Shown here: positions 34,840 through 42,404 of the stretch, one piece after another
Layout of the letters: every line of letters starts with the position of its first letter
Numbering within the stretch: position 1 is the first letter of the stretch
From: Natronospira bacteriovora
GTDB taxonomy: Bacteria > Pseudomonadota > Gammaproteobacteria > Natronospirales > Natronospiraceae
Reading direction: 5' to 3'
NCBI RefSeq assembly: GCF_030848495.1
Contig: NZ_JAVDDT010000002.1
Coordinates: forward strand, 496,001 to 560,000
Length of the DNA stretch: 64,000 nt
Position numbers and translations under genes: made by a program
The notes under the pieces: model-generated
What the model was told of the DNA's origin: nothing
Databases searched by the model: none
The model's input: the letters and a program-made list of their open reading frames with translations, nothing else

Positions 34840-35456
34840 GCGGCCACCTGGGTGTTGCCGTAGTGCTTGTAGTATTGCTTGATGCCCCACACGATGGCGT
34901 AGAGGTTCCACAGATAGCCGAAATCGAGCTGATCAACGCAGTTTTCCCAGAAATCCTGGAGATTGAAGCCGTTGTGCTCGAAATCCATGGCGGCTCTGAC
35001 AGCCTCAAAGCCATTATCGAAATGGCGGTCCAGCAGCGCGTTTCGCAGCTCGTGCCAGCACTCCATGCGCCCCTCAAAGCCCTGATCTTCCCAAGCCATT
35101 CGAAAATCATTGACCACCGCCGCGCGGAACTTCTCAAGGCTGAACTTCTCAATGCCGTGATGCCTGTCTGCGGCCAGCACTTTCTCTGTCCAGTACCCGG
35201 GATTGATGCTCAGATCGTCGCGGCGGAAGAAGCTGAACATGTCATTGACGCGACTGAACACATAGGTGCCCATATCGCCGGTAATGCAGAGGTGGCCAGG
35301 CCAGGTGATCAGGTCGAAGCCCATGATGACTGTGCCGGGTGTCCGGAACCTGAGGTGCCGGCGGGGCTCATTCGTCTGGTCTTCGATGATCGTCATTTCA
35401 TGGTCTTTCACATGCTCAAGGAATTGCTCCTTTGCCCAAATCCTTTCATCATTCAC
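34836..35456 (-). CDS. phage protein of unknown function
   Basis: The product is 206 residues from GTG 35456 behind GGAGG. The sequence is rich in aromatic residues (GTYVFSRVNDMFSFFRRDD, FGYLWNLYAIVWGIKQYY). No family is recognised. The frame can be extended upstream to 35735, but that part is low-complexity basic sequence opposite the GemA-like gene. It overlaps its neighbours as GTGA or ATGA. Confidence 0.7.
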   Translation of the reverse strand: MNDERIWAKEQFLEHVKDHEMTIIEDQTNEPRRHLRFRTPGTVIMGFDLITWPGHLCITGDMGTYVFSRVNDMFSFFRRDDLSINPGYWTEKVLAADRHHGIEKFSLEKFRAAVVNDFRMAWEDQGFEGRMECWHELRNALLDRHFDNGFEAVRAAMDFEHNGFNLQDFWENCVDQLDFGYLWNLYAIVWGIKQYYKHYGNTQVAA

Positions 35457-35764
35457 GCCGACCTCCTCGGTCTGTCCGGTAGCGCTTTCAAGTGGTGCAT
35501 GAAGCGCTTGAATGTCTTTTCGTCCATGTCTTTGCTGCTGTCGACGCCGTACTGGCGGAGGCGCAGTTTGTAGTCTTCGTAGCTCAGGCCTTTTCGGCCC
35601 AGGGCGATGGCGTGGACGCGCTTGATTCTCTCGGGCGTCATTTCCCATCGCGGTTTTCGGCGGCGGCCGAGTTTGACGCCGTCGGTTGGGCAGTGCTTGA
35701 CGGACTTCTCGAACCAGAAGCCGCAGCGCGGGCACTGCCGGTGGCCGACACGGCGGAAGCTCAT
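35453..35764 (-). CDS. GemA (Mu gp16)-like regulatory protein with zinc ribbon
   Basis: The product is 103 residues from ATG 35764. An N-terminal ribbon (CPRCGFWFEKSVKHCP) precedes a GemA/gp16-like helical segment (RIKRVHAIALGRKGLSYEDYKLRLRQYG). In Mu-like phages GemA modulates host and early gene expression. The N-terminal zinc ribbon is an addition not usual for that family. Confidence 0.65.
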   Translation of the reverse strand: MSFRRVGHRQCPRCGFWFEKSVKHCPTDGVKLGRRRKPRWEMTPERIKRVHAIALGRKGLSYEDYKLRLRQYGVDSSKDMDEKTFKRFMHHLKALPDRPRRSA

Positions 35765-36054
35765 TCGGCGGCGGGGGCGGCCTCGGTCATCTGAGGAACC
35801 CAGTGTTCCAGCCACGACCGCAGAGAGTTGGCGTCGTGGTGCTCTTCGAAAGAGAGCTCCGCCATATGACACATGAACCTGGACCTCAAGACACCATCGT
35901 CACCACGCCAGGCGAAGAGCGCGCCTTCGTAGCCCGGGCCGACACAGACGCCGTGTGACTCGATCGCCGCCATCGCGGCGTCTACTGAATGGACCATCGG
36001 CGCTTCAACAACACCGGATAGTCCCTCGAGGTTATGAAGCTCTGTCGTGTTCAT
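35761..36054 (-). CDS. phage protein of unknown function
   Basis: The product is 97 residues from ATG 36054. It is acidic, with a possible alpha/beta fold (GPGYEGALFAWRGDDGVLRSR). It overlaps the GemA-like gene by four bases. No motif is recognised. Confidence 0.6.
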   Translation of the reverse strand: MNTTELHNLEGLSGVVEAPMVHSVDAAMAAIESHGVCVGPGYEGALFAWRGDDGVLRSRFMCHMAELSFEEHHDANSLRSWLEHWVPQMTEAAPAAE

Positions 36055-36082
36055 GACTAATCTCCTTGCGAGCGTTTCGCTG

Positions 36083-36325
36083 TTATGCGGCCTGGCTGTT
36101 TCTCTGGCTCTCGCTGAGTCGGCCGAGGTAGTGGTATTCGGCCACCTGGGTCTTGCCGTAGCGGGTCTTGACCTTCTTGCGTTTGCTGACGATGTCATAG
36201 CCCGCCTGCTTGAGATCGAACACCCGCGTGGCCGGCATGCCGATGCCGAGCGTGTCGCGGATCTGTTTGGTGGTCATGGGCCCGCGCTTGAGGGCCTTGA
36301 GCAGGACTTCGCATTGCTGTTTCAT
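36083..36325 (-). CDS. winged helix-turn-helix phage protein
   Basis: The product is 80 residues from ATG 36325. LLKALKRGPMTTKQIRDTLGIGMPATRVFDLKQAGYDIVSKR is a complete winged helix of the phage HTH_39 type, probably DNA-binding. It overlaps the upstream gene as ATGA. Confidence 0.75.
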   Translation of the reverse strand: MKQQCEVLLKALKRGPMTTKQIRDTLGIGMPATRVFDLKQAGYDIVSKRKKVKTRYGKTQVAEYHYLGRLSESQRNSQAA

Positions 36326-36507
36326 GCCGGCCTCCCTTGCTGGAGCTGGGTGCGGAAGCGAACCTGGTTGTAGCCCCGGCAATAGCCGCGGGGCTTATCG
36401 GCCAGGGCCGGATCGCCGAGGGGCTCGTGGAGCCGGCGGCGGATCTCGGCCGGGGTGAGTTGGCCGGGGCGTTGGCGTGGGGTGAAGAGGTCGGGTTGGT
36501 TTGCCAT
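36322..36507 (-). CDS. small basic phage protein
   Basis: The product is 61 residues from ATG 36507 (MANQPDLFTPRQRPGQL...), rich in Arg and Pro. The ATGA overlaps on both sides are the main support. Function is unknown. Confidence 0.55.
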   Translation of the reverse strand: MANQPDLFTPRQRPGQLTPAEIRRRLHEPLGDPALADKPRGYCRGYNQVRFRTQLQQGRPA

Positions 36508-36899
36508 CAAGCCACCCTCCGGCCTAAGAAATCGCCAAGCTTTATCTCGCGTCCATAAATCTCACAGAATGGTGCCCACCCAAGCTCCACCAGCAAGCCG
36601 GGCAAGTCACGCCCAGTCCATTCGGAGAACGCGCCGAGATCAGAGAGGATGTCCTTCTGATAGTCATGACCCGTGAAATAATCCCGCGCCGACCCAAGCA
36701 TTCCTGGCTCAAATTCAATGGCGCCGTGACCCTCACAAATGCTGCAGGTGCTTTCCTTTTCCCCGCCACAGCAATGACATACCTCTTCGACTTTTCCGAA
36801 TCCGTCACAGGAACCGCACCTCAGCACCTCGCGGTTGGCGCATGCAACCTGAAAGCGTTTTTCAGCCCACTCATCGAATGAGAAAAGTCGTGGCCGCAT
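36507..36899 (-). CDS. DnaJ-type zinc-finger phage protein
   Basis: The product is 130 residues. Four CxxC repeats (CGSCDGFGKVEEVCHCCGG is followed by CSICEGHG) resemble the DnaJ cysteine-rich zinc domain. A C-terminal region (FSEWTGRDLPGLLVELGW) follows. There is no J domain. It overlaps the tyrosine recombinase stop (TGATG). Confidence 0.65.
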   Translation of the reverse strand: MRPRLFSFDEWAEKRFQVACANREVLRCGSCDGFGKVEEVCHCCGGEKESTCSICEGHGAIEFEPGMLGSARDYFTGHDYQKDILSDLGAFSEWTGRDLPGLLVELGWAPFCEIYGREIKLGDFLGRRVA

Positions 36900-37882
36900 C
36901 ACCCGGCCCTCCTCTGCTCAACCCCCACCGGGCACTCGCGCTGTACGCGTTCACGCAGGCGCTGGCGGCTGACGCTGCCGTAGGTGCGGATGGTGGTGGC
37001 GGGGTCGGTGTGGCCGGCGACATCGGCGGCGGCGCGGGCGTCGAGTTTGTCGTAGAGATCGCCCAGGCGGCGGTGGCGCAGCATGTGGGGATGCAGGCCG
37101 TGGAGGCCGTGGGTTTCGCCCAGGGCCTTGACGCGGTTGTAGATGGTCTGGCGCCGGATGCGCTTGCCGGTGCGGTTGATGAACAGGGCCTCGGTGGGCA
37201 CGGCCGAGCGCGTGTAGTGGCGGCGCACAGCCAGCCAGTCGTTCACGGCTTCCAGGGTGGCCTCGCCGCAGAGGCCCTGCTCCAGGCGCCCGCCTTTGGC
37301 GCGGTACCAGATGAGGCCGTCCGGCTGTACCTGGCAGCGGCGGGTCGCGTCGGGGCGGTAGAGGTCGAGCGAGACCACGCCCTGGCAGCGCAGGGCGGCG
37401 TCGTAGAGCAGCATCAGCATGGCGCGGTCGCGCAGGCCCATGGGTGTGCGGGTGTCGATGGCGTCGATCAGCCGCTCGATCTCCCGGGCGGGCGGCGCGA
37501 TCACCGGCTCGTGGTGGTAGCGTGGCGGGTCCACCTGGTGCATTGGGTTGGCGTGGGGCTCGAGCAGGCCCTGGGCGCACACATATTTATAGAGGCCACG
37601 GACGGTCTCGAGCTTGCGGGCGGCGGTGCGCAGGGTCATGCCCTCACCGGTCACCAGGGCGTCGAGCCAGTCTTCGATGTGGCGACTGCCGACGGCGGTG
37701 GCCGTAAGCAGGCCGCGCTGCTGGCACCAGCCGACGAACTGGCCCAGGTCGCAGCTGTAGGCGCGCAGGGTCTCCTCGGCCCGGCCCCGGCGCTGGAGGC
37801 GCTGCAGGTAACGGCGGCAGAGCAGGGTCAATTCGCCGGGTTGGGCCACGGGGCGAGCGTGGAACGGGATCATCTTATCCAT
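36899..37882 (-). CDS. second tyrosine recombinase
   Basis: The product is 327 residues from ATG 37882. A core-binding domain (YLQRLQRRGRAEETLRAYSC) precedes the catalytic domain: Arg in YDAALRCQGVVSLDLY, Lys in RAKGG, HPHMLRHRR, GHTD and the Tyr nucleophile in IRTYGSVS. It lies inside the early lytic operon rather than at an end, which argues against a simple integrase role. It could act in excision, resolution or inversion. Confidence 0.85.
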   Translation of the reverse strand: MDKMIPFHARPVAQPGELTLLCRRYLQRLQRRGRAEETLRAYSCDLGQFVGWCQQRGLLTATAVGSRHIEDWLDALVTGEGMTLRTAARKLETVRGLYKYVCAQGLLEPHANPMHQVDPPRYHHEPVIAPPAREIERLIDAIDTRTPMGLRDRAMLMLLYDAALRCQGVVSLDLYRPDATRRCQVQPDGLIWYRAKGGRLEQGLCGEATLEAVNDWLAVRRHYTRSAVPTEALFINRTGKRIRRQTIYNRVKALGETHGLHGLHPHMLRHRRLGDLYDKLDARAAADVAGHTDPATTIRTYGSVSRQRLRERVQRECPVGVEQRRAG

Positions 37883-38219
37883 TGGCTGCCTCCGCGAGTT
37901 GAGCGGCGGCCAGATGGCCGAGCACATCATCCAGCGCCACGCGCAAGCGGTAAGCGCGGGCCGGGCCTATAACCAGCCAGACGCCACGAGACCCGAGCGG
38001 GATGTGCACATCGGGGCCGGGGCTGTCATGGGCGCTCGTGACCTGGCGCAGGTACAGCACCACCTCCTCGGCTTCTTCGCTCGAGATCTGGACCACGGTG
38101 TGGTCGCCCAGCGTGATGCCGATCTTCGGCTGGCTGGAGGCGCCGGCGGGCGGGAACATCATGACCAGGCCTTCGTCGGTACGCCGGCCGATCTGGCGTG
38201 TGTAGCAGCGGGTAATCAT
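37875..38219 (-). CDS. phage protein of unknown function
   Basis: The product is 114 residues with alternating hydrophobic strands (KIGITLGDHTVVQISSEEAEEVVLYLRQ). It overlaps the recombinase start and the upstream gene. No family is recognised. Confidence 0.6.
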   Translation of the reverse strand: MITRCYTRQIGRRTDEGLVMMFPPAGASSQPKIGITLGDHTVVQISSEEAEEVVLYLRQVTSAHDSPGPDVHIPLGSRGVWLVIGPARAYRLRVALDDVLGHLAAAQLAEAANG

Positions 38220-38443
38220 GCGGCGTCACCTCCTGTCGGGCCGGGGGCCGGCACAGGCCGGGGCTGATCTTCCAGGGGCAGCCGTCCGAGACGGCCGCCC
38301 GGGTAGGCGATGAAACCGCCGTGTTCGCAATAACGACCCACGAAGAACTCCAGCGGCCGCCGCGGAAACCACCGCCGCCAGGCTCTGAGCTCCACGTCGT
38401 TGGGTGCTCGTATCACTCTCAAGTTGCTGGCTGTCTGGGGCAT
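38216..38443 (-). CDS. small phage protein
   Basis: The product is 75 residues from ATG 38443 with GGAGAG upstream. It contains RRWFPRRPLEFFVGRYCEHGGFIAY. No function is recognised. Unlike the other genes of the operon it is preceded by an 81-base gap that holds the hairpin at 38486-38522. Confidence 0.6.
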   Translation of the reverse strand: MPQTASNLRVIRAPNDVELRAWRRWFPRRPLEFFVGRYCEHGGFIAYPGGRLGRLPLEDQPRPVPAPGPTGGDAA

Positions 38444-38485
38444 GGCTATACTCTCCGTTGTCACTTCGCATCTCGTTGTGATCTC

Positions 38486-38522
38486 AGCCCGGTTTCTGGT
38501 GGCCGCCAGAGCCGGGCTTTTT
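38486..38522 (+). terminator. intrinsic terminator facing plus, antisense to the early operon
   Basis: AGCCCGG (38486-38492) pairs with CCGGGCT (38512-38518), with an inner CTGG/CCAG stem and a run of five T on the plus strand. All genes here read minus, so it would end an antisense transcript. On the minus strand the stem lacks a U run. Confidence 0.65.
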
Positions 38523-38524
38523 GT

Positions 38525-38788
38525 TCAGGCCGCTTCGGCGCGGCGGCGCTCACCCAGCAGCTCGTCGGAACTGCTGATAGGCCAATCGATAGCGCGACCA
38601 GGCGTGGCGGTGTCCTTAAGCAGATCCGTCATGCGGATATAACGCCCGTCACACCACATTTCCCATACGCAGCCATTCAGTCTCGGCGCGTGGGCCAGAT
38701 CATCCAGGCTGGCCACCATGCCGAGCTGGAGGCGGACCGCGCATACCAGCCGGGCGGAATCCGCCGTCATTACCGTCTGCCCTCTCAT
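38525..38788 (-). CDS. small phage protein
   Basis: The product is 87 residues (start 38788, or 38770 at a second Met), overlapping the upstream gene. WEMWCDGRYIRMTDLL suggests a compact mixed fold. It is unassigned. Confidence 0.55.
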   Translation of the reverse strand: MRGQTVMTADSARLVCAVRLQLGMVASLDDLAHAPRLNGCVWEMWCDGRYIRMTDLLKDTATPGRAIDWPISSSDELLGERRRAEAA

Positions 38789-39378
38789 GACGCCCTCCTC
38801 CGTGCGCGGGCCCGCTCGGCACAGATCACGCGCTCAGGCGCCACCCGTTTCGTGCGGGCGCGGAGTGTGGTGGCCGCCGCGATCAGCCCGTCGATTTCAT
38901 CCAGCGCTTCCTCAGCCAGGGCCTCGTCCTTGCCTATGATCTTGCCGCCGTCCAGGAGCGGTGCCAGGGCCTCGATGGCCTTGCCCGTCCGCTTGACGAA
39001 ATCCGCCAGGCTCACGGCCGTGCCTTCGCAGCCATGCAAGGGGATGGGCGCGGCCAACAGGCCGTAGCGGCGGCAGAGATCCTGCAGCAGCGCGTCCTGC
39101 CGGTCCTCCGGCATTGCGCAGACGATGGCCTCCTCCAGATCCGCCAGCAGCTCGCCGCTCTCCTCCATGCGCCGGAGAATCTGCGCATCCAGGCGGGCAG
39201 CGTCGTAAGGGTCCTTGCCGCGCTCGTCCACATGGAAATGCACCCGGCGCTGGGGCTCGGGCACGGTGCTGTTGTGCAGCCGGGCCACGCTCGTGGCGAA
39301 GCTCGGCCAGCTCGTGCTGGTTTCGCGGATGTAGGCGTGGACATGCCGCCAGAGTGTGTTGGCGCGGGATTCAATCAT
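38785..39378 (-). CDS. phage protein of unknown function, helical
   Basis: The product is 197 residues from ATG 39378. It is mostly helical and charged, with the last 20 residues very basic (ARTKRVAPERVICAERARAR). It overlaps both neighbours. No family is recognised. Confidence 0.6.
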   Translation of the reverse strand: MIESRANTLWRHVHAYIRETSTSWPSFATSVARLHNSTVPEPQRRVHFHVDERGKDPYDAARLDAQILRRMEESGELLADLEEAIVCAMPEDRQDALLQDLCRRYGLLAAPIPLHGCEGTAVSLADFVKRTGKAIEALAPLLDGGKIIGKDEALAEEALDEIDGLIAAATTLRARTKRVAPERVICAERARARRRAS

Positions 39379-39802
39379 GACGAGCCCCCTTGGCGGCAAG
39401 GTCTGGGGCCGAATGCAAGCGGACCGGAAGGAAGCAACTCACCGTGACGCCCACCGGCAGGTCGCCGCTGAACTGTTTGCCATTCCAAAACGCTGGAGCC
39501 AAGCCGCCATTAGTGAGGCCGCATATGTAGATCCCAGGCGCGAGCGGGTGGGCGTCTTTAAACCTCTTAAAGTCCGCCGTCCGATCCGAATCGGGGCAGC
39601 CACCCTCATGGCGGATCAGCCGTTCCAGGTAATCCAGCGCCTTCTGCAGATCCTTCACGCCATCCTTCAGCGCAAAGCGCGAGACATACTTGATAACATT
39701 GCCGGCCAGAAAGCCCCGCATTTCCTTCTGGTTGAATCGGCTCTCCATATACTCGAGCGGCTGAATGCCGTGGGCGTAGTGCGGTTGTTGGCGAATGCTC
39801 AC
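39371..39802 (-). CDS. DUF3310 (SaV-like) phage protein
   Basis: The product is 143 residues. The first 65 (HGIQPLEYMESRF, FLAGNVIKYVSRFALKDG, LQKALDYLERLI) match the DUF3310 domain common in phage early regions, whose role is uncertain. The remainder is a poorly conserved extension. Confidence 0.75.
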   Translation of the reverse strand: MSIRQQPHYAHGIQPLEYMESRFNQKEMRGFLAGNVIKYVSRFALKDGVKDLQKALDYLERLIRHEGGCPDSDRTADFKRFKDAHPLAPGIYICGLTNGGLAPAFWNGKQFSGDLPVGVTVSCFLPVRLHSAPDLAAKGARHD

Positions 39803-40134
39803 GCGGCCTCCTTTTCGTTATCGGTTACCGTCGGTGTCCAGCCGCCGGTGGTTTTCTTGATCTCTTCCCAGGTGGTGGTCGGTTGCTTGCCGGAACGGAT
39901 CTTCTTGAGGGCGCGGTCCAATGCCGCGGACCGGTTTTGGCGATCGGAGAAGTGAACAATCACCCAAATCCCCGGTTTGAAATCAGGGCTCATTTGTGAA
40001 TGGGGGCACACACACTCAACGGTCCCCTCCAGGCCCACTGCATGCTTATGCATTGGGTTCTCGGGATCGTCGGGCAAAAACATCACCACGTCCCCCGGAT
40101 ACAGCGGCTTGCCATCACAGTCCCGCCCCAACAT
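39799..40134 (-). CDS. phage protein of unknown function
   Basis: The product is 111 residues from ATG 40134. It begins with LYPGDVVMFLPDD and VGLEGTVECV, which looks like a small SH3-like beta barrel. It overlaps both neighbours as ATGA. Confidence 0.6.
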   Translation of the reverse strand: MLGRDCDGKPLYPGDVVMFLPDDPENPMHKHAVGLEGTVECVCPHSQMSPDFKPGIWVIVHFSDRQNRSAALDRALKKIRSGKQPTTTWEEIKKTTGGWTPTVTDNEKEAA

Positions 40135-40319
40135 CACGCCGCCTTCTTGTCAGCTGTCATCAGCGGCGCGTTCTCCATGCCGCGCTGGATGTTCTTGAGA
40201 CGCCGAGCGCATTCTTTTGGGCCCTGGTGTGGCTTCTTCCTGTTCTGGCGAGCGATGTCGCGGTGGACACGGGCCATGACGGGGTTCTGGTTGCGAGTCT
40301 TACCCTGGCGGCGCTTCAT
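40134..40319 (-). CDS. small very basic phage protein
   Basis: The product is 61 residues from ATG 40319, about a third Lys, Arg and His (MKRRQGKTRNQNPVMARVH...). It is possibly nucleic-acid binding. The frame runs upstream through the tRNA to 40631, but that part is not coding. The 146 bases between this gene and the tRNA hold a stem, CTGCCCTG/CAGGGCAG (40404-40439), and no gene. Confidence 0.55.
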   Translation of the reverse strand: MKRRQGKTRNQNPVMARVHRDIARQNRKKPHQGPKECARRLKNIQRGMENAPLMTADKKAA

Positions 40320-40465
40320 TGGCGCGGCTTTCTCGCCTCTCGAATAAACGCCCAAGGCAGCGCTGCCGGTCGCTGCCATTGGGCGGGCGCACTCATTGCC
40401 GCCCTGCCCTGTTGCCAGGGAGGGGGACTCACAGGGCAGAGCCCGGCAGGCGGCCTCGGGGGAAT

Positions 40466-40541
40466 TGGTAGCGGGGGTGGGACTTGAACCCACAACCTGC
40501 GGCTTATGAGACCGCCGAGCTTCCAGTTGCTCTACCCCGCA
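40466..40541 (-). tRNA. tRNA with CAU anticodon, initiator-like
   Basis: Reading minus from 40541, all parts of a 76-base tRNA are present: a 7-bp acceptor stem with T1/T72 unpaired, D stem GAGC/GCTC with A11-U24, anticodon stem GCGGT/GCCGC with loop CTCATAA (anticodon CAT), a 5-base variable loop, T arm GTGGG TTCAAGT CCCAC, discriminator A and an encoded CCA. The unpaired 1-72 position and A11-U24 are hallmarks of bacterial initiator tRNA. The three G-C pairs below the anticodon loop are only partly kept (G29-C41, G30-C40, U31-G39). Confidence 0.93.
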
Positions 40542-40557
40542 TTTGAAATCGGTGTGC

Positions 40558-41301
40558 TTACGCATCGGCCACCTCCCCGGAAACTTCCGTTTCGTGATCC
40601 TCGGGGAGAGGCGGAATAGACTCGTAGTCATGGTGATTCATGACCACAGCGCGAAGCGTCGAAATGCTCCAGCGGTTCTTGCCCGCCGGCGAGGGGATGT
40701 TGTGGGCGCGAAGATGGTCCGACAGGGCGCGATAGCTCATGGTCTGCTTCCAGCCCACGATCTGCTCACGCAGCGCCCAGGCCGCCGGGTCGCGATAGAC
40801 GCGGCCATCCACTTCCACACAGCCATAAGGCACTGGGCCCCACACCCTGCCCTGCTCACGCAAGGCGTCGCTGGTTTCCTTGGCCCGCTCGGAGATCGTC
40901 AGCCGCTCGTTCTCGGCCACCGCCACCAGCATGAAGAAGGAAAGCCACCCGGCGCGGGTGGAAATGTCGATACCCTCGGAGACGGACTTGATCGCCCTAC
41001 CCTGCTCCCGGAACCAGGTGCCAGTGGTGATGGCATCCACACCCAGGCGGAACAGACGATCAAGGCGCTGGACGATGACGCCGTCGGCATCAAAGGTCTC
41101 CATATCTTCAATCAGACGACCGCCGCCCAGGCGCGAATCAAGCGGCTTACTCGCGCTGACGCCCTCATCCGAAACCCAATGCACTATCTCGTCACCCTGA
41201 GCACCGGCGAACGCCTCAATCTGACGGCGCTGCGTCATGAGCGAATGCCCATCCCTCGCCTGCTCGTCGGTGCTCACACGGATGTAGCCGATCAATCGCA
41301 T
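40558..41301 (-). CDS. serine recombinase (resolvase/invertase family)
   Basis: The product is 247 residues. The catalytic domain starts MRLIGYIRVSTDEQ, with nucleophile Ser10, and has the LDRLFR motif near residue 80. A short recombinase domain follows (WALREQIVGWKQTMSYRALSDHL). It is much shorter than large serine integrases. It is the second early gene, 16 bases after cro and just before the tRNA. Confidence 0.88.
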   Translation of the reverse strand: MRLIGYIRVSTDEQARDGHSLMTQRRQIEAFAGAQGDEIVHWVSDEGVSASKPLDSRLGGGRLIEDMETFDADGVIVQRLDRLFRLGVDAITTGTWFREQGRAIKSVSEGIDISTRAGWLSFFMLVAVAENERLTISERAKETSDALREQGRVWGPVPYGCVEVDGRVYRDPAAWALREQIVGWKQTMSYRALSDHLRAHNIPSPAGKNRWSISTLRAVVMNHHDYESIPPLPEDHETEVSGEVADA

Positions 41302-41316
41302 GGTCAGCGCTCCCTT

Positions 41317-41517
41317 TTAAGCGGCGGCTTTCGGGCCGTAGAGGTCTTCGTAGGAGACTTCCTTGTTCGTCTCCGCCACGATGTGCTGGGCTGTTTCAGC
41401 CTTGGGATGAATCAAACCCTTTTCCAGCTGGTACACCGCGCCGTGCGTCAGACCGAGGCGTTCAGCCAACTCCCGCTGGCTCAGCCCCATCTTTTCGCGC
41501 CATTCCCTTAGTTTCAT
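41317..41517 (-). CDS. Cro-like helix-turn-helix regulator
   Basis: The product is 66 residues: WREKMGLSQRELAERLGLTHGAVYQLEKGL is a standard XRE helix-turn-helix. It is divergent from the repressor gene and first in the 9-kb early operon, the position of Cro in lambdoid switches. Confidence 0.85.
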   Translation of the reverse strand: MKLREWREKMGLSQRELAERLGLTHGAVYQLEKGLIHPKAETAQHIVAETNKEVSYEDLYGPKAAA

Positions 41518-41554
41518 GCCGTGAACGCCTCATATCAGAACCACTATGCAAGAA

Positions 41555-41583
41555 AGGCTAGTATTCCTATTCCCGGAAGTCAA
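41555..41583 (-). promoter_or_regulatory. early promoter and operator region between cro and repressor
   Basis: On the minus strand TTGACT (41583-41578), a 17-base spacer and TAGCCT (41560-41555) form the promoter for cro and the early operon. The 114-base region repeats GGAAT several times and holds a short palindrome TTCCCGGAA at the -35 edge, likely operator half-sites for the two XRE proteins. Confidence 0.6.
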
Positions 41584-41631
41584 GGGGAATTGTTATTTCG
41601 CCGGAATCACAGTCCCACTATCCTTGCGGAG

Positions 41632-41967
41632 ATGAGCATAGGGCGCCGCATAAAGGAGGCGCGGGATCGGGCGGGGCTGACGCAGGACACGGTCGCGAAG
41701 GCCTTGAAAGTGACGAAAGGTGCGGTTTTCCAATGGGAAAAGGATCTGGCCACCCCCAAGTCAGCGCGGCTCGCAGAGCTGGCCCGCTTTCTCGACGTCG
41801 AATACGAATGGCTAGCCACCGGACGGGGGCTGGAGGCGCGGAGCTACGTCAAGGATGAAGCCGGCAGTTATTCGGGCCTTGGCGATGAGGAGCGGCGGCT
41901 CCTGCTGGCGTTTCGAGGGCTCCCCGCGGCCAAACAGAGAGCGCTGCTGGAGCTGATTGAATCCTAG
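41632..41967 (+). CDS. prophage repressor (XRE family)
   Basis: The product is 111 residues from ATG 41632. The N-terminal helix-turn-helix RIKEARDRAGLTQDTVAKALKVTKGAVFQWEKDLATP leads to a short C-terminal helical segment. There is no LexA-like autopeptidase domain, so induction would not be through simple RecA cleavage of this protein. The ORF can be extended to 41521 across the operators, which is unlikely. Confidence 0.85.
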   Translation: MSIGRRIKEARDRAGLTQDTVAKALKVTKGAVFQWEKDLATPKSARLAELARFLDVEYEWLATGRGLEARSYVKDEAGSYSGLGDEERRLLLAFRGLPAAKQRALLELIES

Positions 41968-41994
41968 AATATTTCACCCAGATCGGGAGTGGCT

Positions 41995-42324
41995 ATGGAT
42001 AAGAAACTTCCCATCCTCGTTGTTTGTGCTGTGCTGGCGGGCTGCGGGGGAAGCCCGGAGGAAAAGATCGCCAGTCATCTGAACGAAACCTCGGCCGTAC
42101 TCGAGTTCGGCTGGGAAGTCTCCGATGTTCGCTTCGCTCGGGATCAGTATTACGCCCACATCAGCCTGCCAGGGCAATACGACCTCGCCGGGCAACTACC
42201 CCGAGAAACCGAAAATGCCGTGCAAGGCCTGTGTCCAGCAGGTGAGCAGGACGCTGCTAGCGGCGACTTCTGGCGCGGTGAAGACCGCTTCGACGCGTTC
42301 CGATTGATCGCCTCGAACACCTGA
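41995..42324 (+). CDS. small lipoprotein, probable lysogeny cargo
   Basis: The product is 109 residues from ATG 41995. A lipoprotein signal ends VLAGC with Cys17. The mature part is acidic and unassigned. It follows the repressor by 27 bases on the same strand, so it should be made in the lysogen. Confidence 0.7.
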   Translation: MDKKLPILVVCAVLAGCGGSPEEKIASHLNETSAVLEFGWEVSDVRFARDQYYAHISLPGQYDLAGQLPRETENAVQGLCPAGEQDAASGDFWRGEDRFDAFRLIASNT

Positions 42325-42404
42325 TTCAGTGACGCAACTTAGGTCGCGCTGGGACACCAGCGGGAGCAATTGCCGAGACACCCAGCCTGGATAAAGGAAT
42401 CTGA

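Noticed and set aside
40320-40631. Upstream extension of the small basic protein through the tRNA
   Set aside because: The bases 40466-40541 form a complete tRNA, and the serine recombinase stop lies nearby, so the extension is not coding.
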